Shown here piece by piece: positions 1 through 11,630 of a DNA stretch of 64,000 nucleotides. The notes below the pieces were generated by a model that saw nothing but the letters and a program-made list of their open reading frames with translations, had not been told where the DNA came from and searched no databases. Numbering within the stretch: position 1 is the stretch's first letter; the number at the start of each line of letters is the position of its first letter. The position numbers and the translations under genes are program-made. Origin of the DNA: Filobasidium wieringae (Eukaryota > Basidiomycota > Tremellomycetes > Filobasidiales > Filobasidiaceae); the NCBI GenBank assembly GCA_001600055.1, contig BCIV01000015.1:486448-550447 (forward strand), given 5' to 3'.

Positions 1-32
1 GTCCCACTGGTTGCACATGATACATGTGAACT

Positions 33-244
33 GTTAACAGGGTGGTCATCTATCCCTTGATGGAGTCCGAGATCCCGTACTCAATTACCGAATGCCGAGA
101 TGGCACCACATGGTACCAGGTTCTCTGATACATATATATAGGAGGACACTTTGACCTCTACTTCTGTTCTCACTTTACTTTACTTGTAATAATCAATGAC
201 TTCAATGACTATTTGACATTAGATTCATTCACCAAATTACAACA
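33..244 (+). repeat. Possible solo LTR remnant
   Basis: The segment begins TGTTAAC and ends TTACAACA, so the ends read TGTT...AACA as in LTRs. It carries a TATA-like TATATATATA run near 134-143, followed by a pyrimidine-rich stretch resembling a transcript start. Retroelement integrase coding sequence starts directly after it, an order that does not match an intact element. I see no matching target-site duplication. This is a weak call based on end structure and neighbours only. Confidence 0.3.
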
Positions 245-246
245 GG

Positions 247-981
247 GTGGACCTGCTACCTATGGCCGAGTTCTCCTACAACAACTCTTATCACTTGGCA
301 ATAGATTGTTCCCCTTTCTACGCCCTGGAGGGACGCGACCACCGGATGACGCTCAAGGCCACGCTCCGCTCACACGAGAGCGCGGAGGAATTCAGGACCC
401 GTCTCTCCGACGTCCAAGAGAATTCGACTCAAGCCCTGGGACGGGCTCGGGAGTTGATGAAGAAGTCGGCAAACAAGCGCCGGCGGGCGGTGCCCGACGA
501 AGGGTACAAAGTGGGGGACCTTGTCATGCTCTCTGCAAAGAACCTCAAAACGGTCTGGCCAAGCAAGAAGCTGGAATGGAAGGCGTTCGGATCTTTCAAG
601 ATCGTGGAGAAGATCGGGGCTGCTGGGATGGCGTGGAGGTTGGAACTGCCGGTCTCGATGGGCCGGGTCCACAATGTGTTTCACGTGTCGCTGTTGGAAC
701 GGTTTTACCCCAATAAGCTGCCGTCAAGGGAACCCGCGCCGGCTCCCCCTCCTGTGATCTTAGAAGATGGAGAGTACGGATGGAACGTTGAGGCCCTGCT
801 CGGCTTGTGACGATGAGGAAGGCAATGCCAGTATCTTGTGAAGTACGAAGGGTGGGACCACACCAAAAACCAGTGGCGCCCGGCGGGAGAGTTCAACGAG
901 GACGACGGTGTGGTCTGGACCTTCCACATCAAGTACCCCGATGCGGTTCAGTTCCCCTCTTCTGCGTACAGCCGCGGTTAA
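247..981 (+). pseudogene. Ty3/gypsy chromovirus integrase C-terminus plus chromodomain, broken
   Basis: The reading frame from 247 gives the end of a Ty3/gypsy integrase: LLPMAEFSYNNS (end of the catalytic core), then YKVGDLVMLSAKNLK and a GPF-like F-K-I-V-E-K-I-G segment, then RVHNVFHVSLLERF. After 810 the same frame resumes with YLVKYEGWDHTKNQWRP, a typical chromodomain of chromoviruses, and runs to about 981. Two TGA codons (808-810 and 814-816) separate the two parts in an Arg-rich linker. Gag, protease, reverse transcriptase and RNase H are missing upstream. This is a dead 5'-truncated fragment. It suggests that this edge of the window is repeat-rich, perhaps pericentromeric or subtelomeric. 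Confidence 0.85.
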
Positions 982-1015
982 GTGTGTTCGGAGCTCGCAC
1001 CTAACGGGGGGATCC

Positions 1016-2266
1016 TGTTATAGCCCGGCCTGGCGGGACGTGACCAGGTCACGTGAGGTGCGATGCCGTAGCTGTTAACGACTCTGCAGTCGGTCATTGT
1101 TGTTTTGTAGTAGATTAACTGGGGGCATCCGTTATTGATACACTATGTCCACCCCTACCTTGTCTAGTTCCCCGTCGGCCAGTTCTCAGGATGCCTCCCA
1201 GTGGGTCGGTCCTAACAGTCAGTTGTTTGGAACGGTGGTGTTAAGCCTTCTACAATGATGAATGGTGTTACAATTGTTTGTCAAGACATTGCTCAAGTAG
1301 AACTTCAATCAACCAACCAAACTACAACCCTGTTTGAACCGGTCCGCTAAACAAGCCGATTGTATCTGCTCGTACCGCAGATCACCAGTGCAACGCAAAA
1401 CACAATCTCCTGTTCCATCAAACAAGGCAACCTACTTCAGGAAACCAAAGGACATTTTCCCAATTCGGTTGGATCCAACAAGGGTCAACCGTATCTGTCA
1501 ACAACCTACCAATTACTTCTCTATCCGGCTTGTTTTCTATTCTCGGTCCCAAACTACAAAACAGGATTCAACCGGATCCAGCAAAAACAACTTAGACGAC
1601 TCATTGTGATATTGTTCTTTCTTTTCCTTTGTTGGAGGTCCTGTCGTATTTCCATTTAGTATATATAGTTAGGGACTGAATCGTCTATACAGAGTCAACC
1701 AAATTGTATTGAGGATTCAAGTCCGATATCGCATTCTATTTACACCTACTGAATCACTATTTCAAGACGTATTGTGAAGAGGTTACTCCAATAGGATCTT
1801 GCTAAGTTGTTCTCATACAACCATTGTTCTTCACCTTCCAAATCAACCGATTAGATCTTCGACCGATACTAGTTTACTTGATTTGACCGACTTATAGATT
1901 TGAACCAAATCATTCATTTGGTCGAATAACTTGCCCACCGCTTAGAATCAACCGAGTTACCACCAACTCGGCTGTTGTTCCATTATCAAGATAACCTACG
2001 AGTAGCGTTTGCTATTAGCTCTTTGACAGCGAGAACCTGCCATAACACTAAACGTGCCTGGTCACTCATTCCATTATGCCTATTGGCTGTCTTCCTGCTA
2101 AGACGTCAGCCTTTCAGCACATGCGAGGCAGAACCAATGGTCTTTGATCCCTTTTTACAATTATTCTGGGTAAGCTGGTAGTGGTACAGAGTTATGATCC
2201 GAGGGATAGATGCTACATACCGAAATTTAGGTTGACTCGCTAACAGACAAATTGAACGCTATCCAA
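1016..2266. other. Gene-free stretch with retroelement-like sequence
   Basis: A purine run (aacgggggga) at about 1003-1012 followed by TGTTATAG at 1016 looks like a polypurine tract and 3' LTR start for the preceding integrase fragment. At 1145 a short frame opens MSTPTLSSSPSASS and ends by about 1258; it resembles a gag N-terminus, but I cannot prove this. Around 1655-1760 there is a TATATATAG box and AT-rich sequence that could be another LTR. An inverted repeat ACCAAAT...ATTTGGT lies at 1904-1922. I see no host gene here. Confidence 0.3.
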
Positions 2267-2356
2267 GTCCCGCTGGTCTAGGGGTTATGATCCTCCCTTA
2301 GGGATTAGAGTTCTCTAAGTTGGGAGGGGTGCTGTGTTCGAGTCACAGGTGGGACC
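2267..2356 (+). tRNA. tRNA-Pro(AGG) with a 17-nt intron
   Basis: A full cloverleaf can be drawn. The acceptor stem GTCCCGC (2267-2273) pairs with GTGGGAC (2349-2355), with one G-U pair. The D arm is GTCT...ATGAT. The anticodon stem CTCCC (2293-2297) pairs with GGGAG (2322-2326). The T arm is CTGTG-TTCGAGT-CACAG (2332-2348), and the discriminator base is C2356. The loop reads TT-AGG-G, giving anticodon AGG at 2300-2302. A 17-nt intron at 2304-2320 sits at the canonical position after base 37. A T-rich run (2357-2364, ttcttttt) supplies the Pol III terminator. The gene stands alone in repeat-rich DNA. Confidence 0.9.
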
Positions 2357-4158
2357 TTCTTTTTGCCTCTGATGAATTGCCAGATGGTCATGCTATGTTG
2401 TACAATAGGGTCGAGTTGATGAAATACAACGTGAGATCAGCATGAATTCTGCCAAGCAATCACTCTCACGGAGGTCTGTAGTTATGTACATGCCAATGGA
2501 CTTGTCATTGTCGAAGCAGACTGTTATAGGCTTCTTGTCGAGTACATACTAAGGTCATATACACGTCATTGTGACCTCTATTATCGCGCAGTTTTCATGG
2601 ATTGGAGAACTGCCCATTGGGCACTACAATTTGCAGGTTGAGTCATTGACCTTAGGTAGCACAATTGTAGTAGAGTTCTCCATCCGTTATACATCCTCAT
2701 AGTGTACCTCATACATTACACATACAAGTCCCTGGTACCAGTCCCCTTGGACAAACGTCGACGATGTGGTCCTAACACAGACTATGTCATATGGACACAT
2801 TCTGCTATTGGCAAGGAACCTCTCAAGAGCGTATCCTATGTGACATTGGGAGATTCACCGTTACGGATGTCACATAACAAACTAGACGGTGGTCGCATAT
2901 GCAAATATATTTGCCCATGAGACTGCATTGCCGCGTCTACTGGATTTTCAGTTACAAAGATATGGTCGTTCTGCTGCCATATTGGGCTACTACCATGACT
3001 GGTCTTGGGCCTCTCAACCCTTCCTTTCTTGAGTCGGTTGTTTGGGATCTTGGTGGCAGGCATCAACTCCTCGGTTGGGTTGTCATACGCTTCCATTGCA
3101 ATAGACATCATGAAGACTACTCCAAAAGTGATCAAACTTGACCCTCAATGCAGGTCAATCAATGCACTAACCTGGTCCACCATATTTGGCTCTTCCCCAT
3201 GCGCAAACAATGGATCATGAAGGCTGCAAGTCGGATTGAACGTCTGACTGATACCCTATCCGGGCACAGGTTCAATCCTGGAAGTATTGAGTTACTGCTG
3301 GGCGCGCTGGAGGATGTCACATGGCCATGTGCAGCCGTCATACAGGCAAACTTGCTCAACCGAGTCTTGCAACAAGTTTGTGACATTGAAGAGGCTATAG
3401 CAGAGAGTCTTGCAGAGAGAGGGTTTGCAATTGATGTGCATCCAATCAACTGTTCCAACAACATCTTGACTTGGCCGCGTCCAGCCACATACACATGTTT
3501 TTGTCTTGTCAAGGATAGGACGCTGTTAGTCATTGAATCTACGGAATTGAGTTGGGAGTTCGACAATAGTATTCAGCTGGCAGATATCCACTCAATCACC
3601 GTGTATTCTAAGCCTTCAGGTATGCTCCTATTCATGGAACAGGCTTCCAGTAGGCAAACAAGGATGTCAATCGAGGGTATCAACCCGTACCGTATGTCCG
3701 TACCTGTAACATCCTTTTGAGATATGTATGCACATCTCTGGGAGCATATAGTACCAGACTAGGAAACAGGTGTCAGGTATTTGGATGTTGGCATTGACCA
3801 GGAGGATATCAACATCTCACCAGGGCAGGCAACGACACTGCTGTTGGGATGGATGGCAACAATACTCTCCATGATCAGGGTGTTGCTATTTTGCTCGACT
3901 AGGAGAATGCATCAGACCTGCATCGGTATTGCGAGTAAAATCCCAGTCACCTGCTGCATTATCGGCAACAACTCTATTTCCATAAAATGCGCTAGAAATG
4001 TCACGGTACAACAATGTTTTGAGCTTTATGAGTTTATGACGCGTCATTTGCATCAATTACATTAATCCAGTAGATAACGTAGATAGCTGATGCAGCCCTG
4101 ATCTACCTGCTACCTGTGCGACATACATATCAGTAACGGAGGACGCAACCTGCGGAAC
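2357..4158. other. Gene-poor stretch with unassigned ORFs
   Basis: The longest open frame is 3148-3720 on + (190 codons). It shows no motif I recognise, and an overlapping minus frame (3159-3566) is nearly as long, so neither can be preferred. Shorter frames at 2702-2920 and 3781-4065 also lack recognisable content. I saw no splice pattern linking them. Given the retroelement debris to the left, decayed mobile DNA is the simplest reading. A lineage-specific gene at 3148-3720 is possible. Confidence 0.3.
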
Positions 4159-7100
4159 ATGAACAGGCAACAGGAAGATGACCAACAGACCATAACTGTA
4201 AGTTGGTATCGATATTTCAAGGTTATAGATAGTCCTCGGTCTCATACGATGGATATAGCAATGGAGGCAGTTCAATTTCTATGATCTCGACGAGGTGACG
4301 GACATTCCAAACAATGGAACAGCGTCGTTCGAATCCGAGGTGAGCGACAGGTCGTACTGAAGCCGTGTAGCGCACTCAGTGCGAGCCTCCCTTCATAGAG
4401 CCCTTCGCGGCTGTCAATCACCACAAGTCCTGATCGACGTTCGCCCATTTCAGCTGCGGTCAAATGTATTAGTTGTGATGCCAATGGAGTGATCAAGCTT
4501 CTCGACAACGATTTGGTAGTTCACAGGCGCTGGATAGCATGGGATACAAACGGTACTGGAGATCTTCGTTCCGAGGAACCTACCGGATACTCCCTTGGCC
4601 TTAGTCTGCCAAATAAATCCAGTCAGAGGAACAAGGAAAGATGCACGATGCTTGTCGAGAGCAAAGGATTCCTGATTGGTATAGGGGTGAGGGCGGATTT
4701 CTTGCTACAACGCAGTAGTGGTATTGACCGCTTCAGCGTCCTGCAGGAGGATAATTCTTCGACTCAGTCGCAATTCCCAATCCTAAGGATATGGGACCTC
4801 TTGCACTCTGACCCTCGCTCTGGAAACCCGTTACTCGTAAGAAACGTTCGAATCGGGACCGGAGGAAGAGGATACCCTGTATGCTTGCGTATCTACAATT
4901 CCGTTTGCATATACGTAGCTTATACTTCACGACAGGTATCATGTGTAGCCGCCACCGCCAATTTGTCTTATTTGGCTGTCGGCCTAGTTTCGGGCCAAGT
5001 TCTCCTTTATCGCCATCTTCAACAATCGTTGCTATCATCCCCTGGAGCAGTATCTACATTCCCAAAAGCTAGAGTCGTATGGGAAGGCACAGCAGCTGAG
5101 CCGATAACAGGTCTCGGCTTCCGTACTGCCGAGACGCTAGAAGCGACACCTCGACCGACTGTTACAATTGCACATGGGACAGAAGCTTCCACGTCTACTG
5201 GCCTGTTCATATCAACGACTCATAAGATTATCAGTCTGGCTTCGGTGACCGGAAAAAGTTCGGAACCTAAAGTACTGGAGGATCTCGGTGTCTCGTTGGG
5301 CTGCTCGACTATGGACTATGATGGACTCAGCTACATTGTCGGTCGAGAGGAAGGAATATACACTTACTCACTAGACGGCCGCGGCGGATGTTATGCTTAT
5401 CAAGGTAGCTCCTCATTCTCTGTCAGAGGGGCCATGTTACTACCGTACTGAACACCATCAACGTAAAAGGACCGAAATTCTTGATAAAAACCCAAAGACA
5501 ATCGTTGATCGTTCTATCGCCGTCGTTCTTGCCTTCCGCCAATTCGCACTCCGCCACGATCCGCCGCGCTGTTGTTATAGGAGGCCAAAGCCAAGAAGAA
5601 CACACAAAGCTCAGTGTGTTCGACCTCAAAAACAAGCTGATTGCACATTCAACTGTAATGAAGGAGAATGTCGAACATGTCTTTAGTTCCGACAGCGAGA
5701 GTTTCCACGTTTTGACGGCAAGCGGGCGGGTAAGTGCTTTTCCTGATACAGAGCACACCGATTGACTCCCCCCTTTTGTCATATAGCTCTGGAAAGCGAC
5801 CGAGATATCGATACAATCGAAGTTGGAAGCTGTATATCGCAAGTCCCTGTTCCAACTTGCTTTAAGCATGGCAAGACATGCGGGTCTGGACGACGCGGCG
5901 ATTTCAGATGTACACATACGTTATGGTGATCACCTCTACATGAAGAGCGATTACGATGGGGCGGTAGCGCAGTACATACACACCTTGGGATGGTTACAGC
6001 CAAGCTCCGTTATACGAAAGGTGAGTCACTGATCACGCCATGTAACGATGATCTTATTGAAACCTCTTGAAAAGTTCCTTGAAGCCCATCGCATTCACCA
6101 TCTCATCCTCTATCTACAAGCCCTGCATGCCAAGGGTCTTGCTACTACCGAACACACGACCCTTTTGTTGAACTGTTACACCAAGACCTCGGACAAGTCG
6201 CGTTTGGACGCTTTTCTACGCAGTGAAACCACTCGTTCAACAGATGAGGATCCTCCGTTTGACCTGGAAACCGCGATTCGGGTCTGCAGACAAGCTGGAT
6301 TTTATGACCATGCGATATATCTAGCTCAGCGATATCAACGTCATTCCGAATATATGAAAATCCAGCTGCAAGACGTTGACAATTTCGACGCTGCTGCTGC
6401 TTATCTAGTCGAGCTCACCCCGTCCTTAGTGAGCTAGCCGATACTTTTCTTTGGGATCGACGGTGACCAATTGACTTAATCGGTTTCACAGGCAGCAAAT
6501 CTCTTGTCAGAACATGGCAAGATCATGTTACAGAAGAACCCGACCAGGACCACTGATTTAATTATCGAGGCTTGTGCTGCAGCGAATGCGGATAAGCTTC
6601 CGCAACCGTCCGATATTACCGATCCTCGCCGGTTCTTCCCTGATTATGCAGATCATCCAGATGATTTCATTCGCTTGTTGGAAACCGTCGCTGCCAGACG
6701 ATGGAATCAAATCTTGTCAAATTCCTCTCAGCGGGAGCACTCCCATATGCACAAAAGTCTCCTAGAAGGTTCCAGAAGCGTAGATGCTTCCCATAGTGAA
6801 CATTTGGCACAGACTGCGGTTTGGAACACACTGTTGGAGTTATACCTCACACAGTTGAGCCACTCCGTATCCGGTATCTCGCAATCTTTCGAGAGCAAAG
6901 CCCTGAACTTGCTGCACCAGGTCGACACCCTTCCGTTAGACCCGACCCACGCTTTGATCCTGTGTTCTACTTACAGCTTCCATACGGGCTTAATTCAACT
7001 ATGGGAGCGATTCGGAATGTACGAGGACATAATGCGCTTTTGGATGAAGCAAGACACTCGTGCACTGGGCGATCCAAATCCGGACACGACGAAGCAGCCG

Positions 7101-7880
7101 AGTGATGAGGTGATACATCATCTCAATATATATGGACCTTTCCAGCCCCGACTGTATCCATTGATACTGCGTTACTTGACCTCATCCGCCAAGCTCGTGA
7201 AACGGCACGAAAAGGATATCCGGGATATCCTTCTTATTATCGACGAGGAACGTGTAATGCCCCCTTTAGCAGTCATACAGCTACTCAGCCGCAATGATAG
7301 CACACCGATCGGATCTATCAAATACTGGCTGAGAGCACGGGTCGCTGAAGAAGGTCAGGAGGTCGACAGCGTAGGTGCATTTTCCTGTGATAAGAAGTCT
7401 GCATACCTCCCTGATTGTAGTCGACCATCGTATATAGGACAAACAACTGGTAAAGTCTTATCGAGCGGAGACCGCAGAGAAATTGAAGGAGATTGCAAGC
7501 TTGGCCGATCCGACGCAACCTCAAGTTTTTCAAGTCACTCGCTGCGCTTCATGCGGCGGACAATTAGACTTGCCTAGCATTCATTTCATGTGCAAGCACA
7601 GCTATCACCAAAGGTATGATGGGCGCTGTGCGACGTTACGGTGTTTGCATTCTCGATGGCTGATTGAATCGACTCTGAAAGATGTTTACCTGACGCCGAT
7701 CCCGAATGCCCAGCCTGCGCTCGCCAGCACGCGATTCTGCGAGAGTTGCGTAAAGACCAAGAGGCTCTTGCAAACCGCCATGACTTGTTATCTAGCGAAA
7801 TCAAGGATTCCGGCGACGGGTTCAATGTCATTGCTGGCGCGTTTGGACGAAATTTATTCAACACTAATTGTACAGGATAG
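4159..7880 (+). CDS. VPS11: Vps11/Pep5, HOPS and CORVET core subunit with RING-H2 domain
   Basis: Nine exons splice in frame to about 1075 residues: 4159-4197, 4259-4339, 4399-5404, 5470-5729, 5787-6020, 6075-6428, 6492-7370, 7438-7613, 7682-7880. The N-terminus (WRQFNFYDLDEV) and a beta-propeller (exons 3-4) match Vps11. A long helical solenoid follows, with hallmark segments YGDHLYMKSDYDGAV, HTTLLLNCYTK and AGFYDHAIYLAQRYQ. The C-terminus is a complete RING-H2, C-x2-C (CASC), then CKHSYHQRC and CPAC. The protein is the shared core of the HOPS and CORVET tethers on vacuoles and endosomes and acts with Rab7- and Rab5-type GTPases. The start is a 13-codon exon; no in-frame ATG precedes exon 2. 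BET4 lies convergently 114 bp downstream. Confidence 0.95.
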
Positions 7881-7994
7881 TTTTTCACCATGTACGAGAT
7901 TGAAAACGCATCGTCATTCATGATTCAGCTCGATTAAGCGTGTTACCTATATCCAAATAAGCTTAGCGGGATCCACTCTTCGAGTAACTTGTCA

Positions 7995-9400
7995 CTAACT
8001 TAATGCAAGGTAGCGTTCAGATCTATCCGGGTCTATGTCGACAAGGCGTTGTAACCAGCCATTGATAGATGCTTTGATCTCTTTTGTTTCGTCTCCTTCA
8101 ACCCCAAGAGCTAGAAGCAAAGAGGAATAGTGAACCAAGCTATCGAGTGACCCTAGGATTGTACAGCAGCAACAAGCAGTCAGTCTCGTGCCCCCAATCA
8201 TTCGCAATAATAGGGTGTACATTTTGACCTAGGTTCAGCCCCGAGAAGGTCTTGAATCTGTTCGATTTCGCGTTTGAGAGTGATGATGTCCGAGCCTGTT
8301 TGCGGCTTCAGCACTTGATCTGCATATCCGGAGATAGGAACGAGAACTCGCCATTGCCTACCAGCCAACGGTGATATAACCAAGCAGACTGATCCGCAGG
8401 GTCAGTCCAGAGTGCCTGCGTAACCAGATCAAATTCTGCACCGATGGGTTGGTAACACTGTATGGTTGGAATCAACTCATTGCGCGAAAATCATACCTTG
8501 CTCTTTCATCTGTTTTATTACAGGTTCCGACTCGGTCTCCCAGACTTGCTTCAAAAGTTTGGTTCTATGGTGCCAAGCAGAGAAATTCGAAAAGTTGGCT
8601 TCGATTTTTCTCGTTGTATAGGCGAGTTCATTATGGTTTCGCCTTTCGGATTGGAGTGTTTCAGGTAGCGAGGCGAGGACATAACGGCGGTAATCCCAAG
8701 CATGAACTGTTCAAGGCATCGGTCAACGATCAGGTACCTGATTCTTGTTTTGATGACTTGCAATTCCGAGAATCGGCTTCAAGAATCTTCTCCACCAGCC
8801 TAAGTTCTCTTGTCCATGCCTTCTCCTTCCATGTAGTTGTCTCTTGGGGACCGTCCGGAATCTGTTGTAAGCACCATTTACGGTGATTCCAAATCCAATA
8901 AACTTTGGGATAGGTCTTGAGATGACTAGAAGTCAGGGCGATTTCATGCTCAAGGATTGCTAGCCATTCTTCGCTGGAACTAAGGGGCCATACGATAAGT
9001 GGGCCATGGGCGCTTCATATATGCTGATGCTGGTAACGTACCACGTAGGTCGCATTCCCCGAATCAGAATGATCCTGCGGAAGTTCCATACAGAATAGTA
9101 CTCGGGGTTATAGTCCAGTACGTCAGTCGTATTGTCAAGGGCTTCCGAAGAAAACTCCTCGAGGCTTTTCTAACGAACAGAAATGAGACGAATTGGTTGA
9201 TCTGTCTCGTTCAAAGCTCACCTTCTGAAGACATCGCTCGACAGCAAGACGATACTTCCGAATCGTTTCTTCCTCAGCAAGCTTCTGCTGATGCCTTGTA
9301 CGGGAAGATACGTTTGTTCTCTTAACGCCGTGCTGTTTAGAAGAACCAGCTGTTCAACCCAATAGCACGTTGATGACACACTTTCGATAACACTGACCAT
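7995..9400 (-). CDS. BET4: Rab geranylgeranyltransferase alpha subunit
   Basis: The minus strand encodes the repeated protein prenyltransferase alpha motifs, each with a W-x-x-R-x-W core: EEWLAILEHEIAL with VYWIWNHRKWCLQQ, then NFHAWDYRRYVLASLP, then FSNFSAWHHRTKLL, then DQSAWLYHRWL. The order and spacing fit Bet4/RabGGTA. With the beta subunit (not in the window) the enzyme adds geranylgeranyl to C-terminal cysteines of Rab proteins presented by Rab escort protein. The start codon appears to be an exon of its own (ATG 9398-9400) followed by a GT-AG intron to 9333, because the family-typical M-H-G start is restored only by that splice. Several further short introns were not all mapped. The C-terminal region (7995-8383) is less conserved. 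Confidence 0.88.
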
Positions 9401-9673
9401 CGTAGAATATTCCTATTCTGTCCTTATATCAAATGCGACTGACATGTGCAAAGGCGATGTGACACCGATTGCTAGACATGCTAGACAATCACTACAATCA
9501 TATAAGATCTACAGGATGTTGGAGAGACCGGGGAGATAGGATCATTTCTGAAGCGCGATGGATTCGTCATTTTCTTGTGCAGCTGTGTAGTTGAATAATT
9601 GTGCACTTTTTCAAACAACATCCCTCTCAGTCTCAATCGCTCGAGCAATCTCACAGGTACGTTGCTCTCGGCT
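9401..9673. promoter_or_regulatory. Divergent promoter between BET4 and the DUF1308 gene
   Basis: A 273-bp spacer separates the two divergent start codons, so both promoters and 5' leaders must lie here. It is AT-rich, with no clear TATA box. The + strand keeps an open frame from 9599, so the DUF1308 start could be placed upstream of 9674. Confidence 0.5.
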
Positions 9674-11436
9674 ATGCGTAGCGATATCATGAATAGACTG
9701 GTCATCGACCTCGAGGCGCTTTGCAAACAAGTTCAAGAATTCGTTCAAGATACATCGACCGAACAGGCATACCGGCCACCTATACTTGACGACCTTGAGA
9801 GGTATGCAGACCAAGAAGTGCATGGTCTTTCCAGATTCTTGACTCTATGTACCAAAGAGCTAGCATTTGTATCCAATGTAAGTGAATTGGACCGGTAGTA
9901 TGGCAGTAAGCTGAATGTAGTTACGGTCAGGCCACGCATTCTCATCGTCCTCCTGAAGATTTGTCGACCAATGCCCCTTTTTTATTTGCAGTTTGGAAAG
10001 AAGTCATGTCAGCTTCTCGCCCAATATTAGCCGTTCAAACCAATCAGCTTGCAGCGCAAAAGAAGAGTTTCAAGGTGGATGTGATATCACAGAACGGTAC
10101 TCACTGGCACAAAATCAACACGTGAGTTCGCTTGGTAGACCTCCGTATGTTTCAATATTCCTCAATCAGCTTATGTAGATCCACAGTGGATCGCCTCTTG
10201 CATGAGCTGAGGGAACTGGACGCGTACTCGGAGGAATCTGATGGAGATGAAGCATACCTCGATGTGTCTGAGACTAGCTTGATAAAGCAATGCAAAGAGA
10301 TGATCCAAGCCGCCGAGATGAACACCCTCCCCGATGGGTCAAAGCCTCACTTGATCTACCGGCTCACGAGATTATCCGGGGACGAGACGCAGGATTATAG
10401 GATTCAATCGACATTTCATCAAATCTCGCAAATGGGCGTCGAGATCAGATATGGCGAAACAGTCCCTCCCCCGAAGCTGGAACTGGATGTTCCGAGCAAC
10501 AAAAGGCTACTACTCCCAAGCATGAATCTCAATCTAGACCTCAGCTTATTGATCGCGATGATATCCGATATTACACACGCTCCACTGCCAAGCTCGGAGG
10601 GTGAAGCAGATCGGCGTTTCCGACCGTTGGACGTTCGGAAGCAAGTGCAGATGAGATCCAGTCCCGACACACACAGACCAGTCTCCGCAGAAGAAGCGGG
10701 GGCTGAGATCCACTCAAGAGCTCTAGCGGCCCAACTGAAGCAAGAAATGCGCTGTGGACTCGTCGAGAGGCTGGAGGAAGTATTGAGCTCTGTGGCGTCG
10801 GCAACATCAACAAATCTACGCTTTTGGGCTACTTTAGAGGCCATACAAAAGTGTCGAGATATTGTCGAAAAAATCGGAGGACCGTCAGAGACAGCGCGAT
10901 GTAAGGCGATGTTCGCCTCGCCTGGATCGTCGCGTTCGCCTGGGTTCTGGATCGGATCCCGTCATGATGGCGCTCTCCAGATCCTGTCTCAATTCGAAAT
11001 ACACACATTGGATGCATCGTTCGTACCGCATAAGGTGGACTCATCTTCATTCAGTTCCAGGTTGTTGACGACTTGTTCTCGTCTGCTGGATGAGTCATGT
11101 GATGTCACAAAAGTCAATGCGAGCGTGGAAGATGGGCAAGCCATGGTCAAAATGAAAGTACCATCGCCTCACACTATTCGTAGCATGTTAGAGGGCACTA
11201 GGAGAGGCATGACTACTATCACCGCAAACAGACTCAGTGTTAGACAGATCGTTCGAAACATGGGGGGGTTTCAGGGTCTCTTCGACCGCGACACTGCAGC
11301 GAGTTTTCTGATAGTAGAGCCAAAGACCCTTGCTGAACGAAAGCGACTGGATGATTTTGAATGCAAGGAGACCAGACCCGCGACCCTCTGGGTTTTAGAT
11401 CCGCGCAGCTTAGCTGAGTCAGTCGGCCATTTGTAA
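9674..11436 (+). CDS. DUF1308 family protein (human C7orf25-like)
   Basis: Three exons (9674-9877, 9931-10121, 10179-11436) splice in frame to about 550 residues. The middle exon carries KVDVISQNGTHWHKI, matching the VDVVxNGGxxWxK signature of the C7orf25/UPF0415 family. The third has MNLNLDLSLLIAMISDI (the family's L-D-x-x-T-L-I-x-x-V-S segment) and a GGPSETAR motif. The C-terminus retains the R-x-L-A-E element. Members are soluble proteins of unknown biochemical function, some proposed to be PIN-like nucleases; I do not infer activity. An Asp/Glu- and Ser-rich insert lies at about residues 85-110. An in-frame alternative start exists at 9599. Confidence 0.8.
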
Positions 11437-11630
11437 CAGGACGTGTTGCCGATCCGCGGTGTATGTACCTGTCACGATGTATTAATGCGTACCGCTCAAC
11501 ATAATGAGGGAGCGAGAGAGTCGGGAAATCCACAGCCGTCAACGTTCCTCCTTGGGGTTGCAGATTGATAGTTCGACTGTGCTAGGGGAGCGGATCGCCG
11601 CTGGATTTTGGCGACTTGATAACAAGAATA

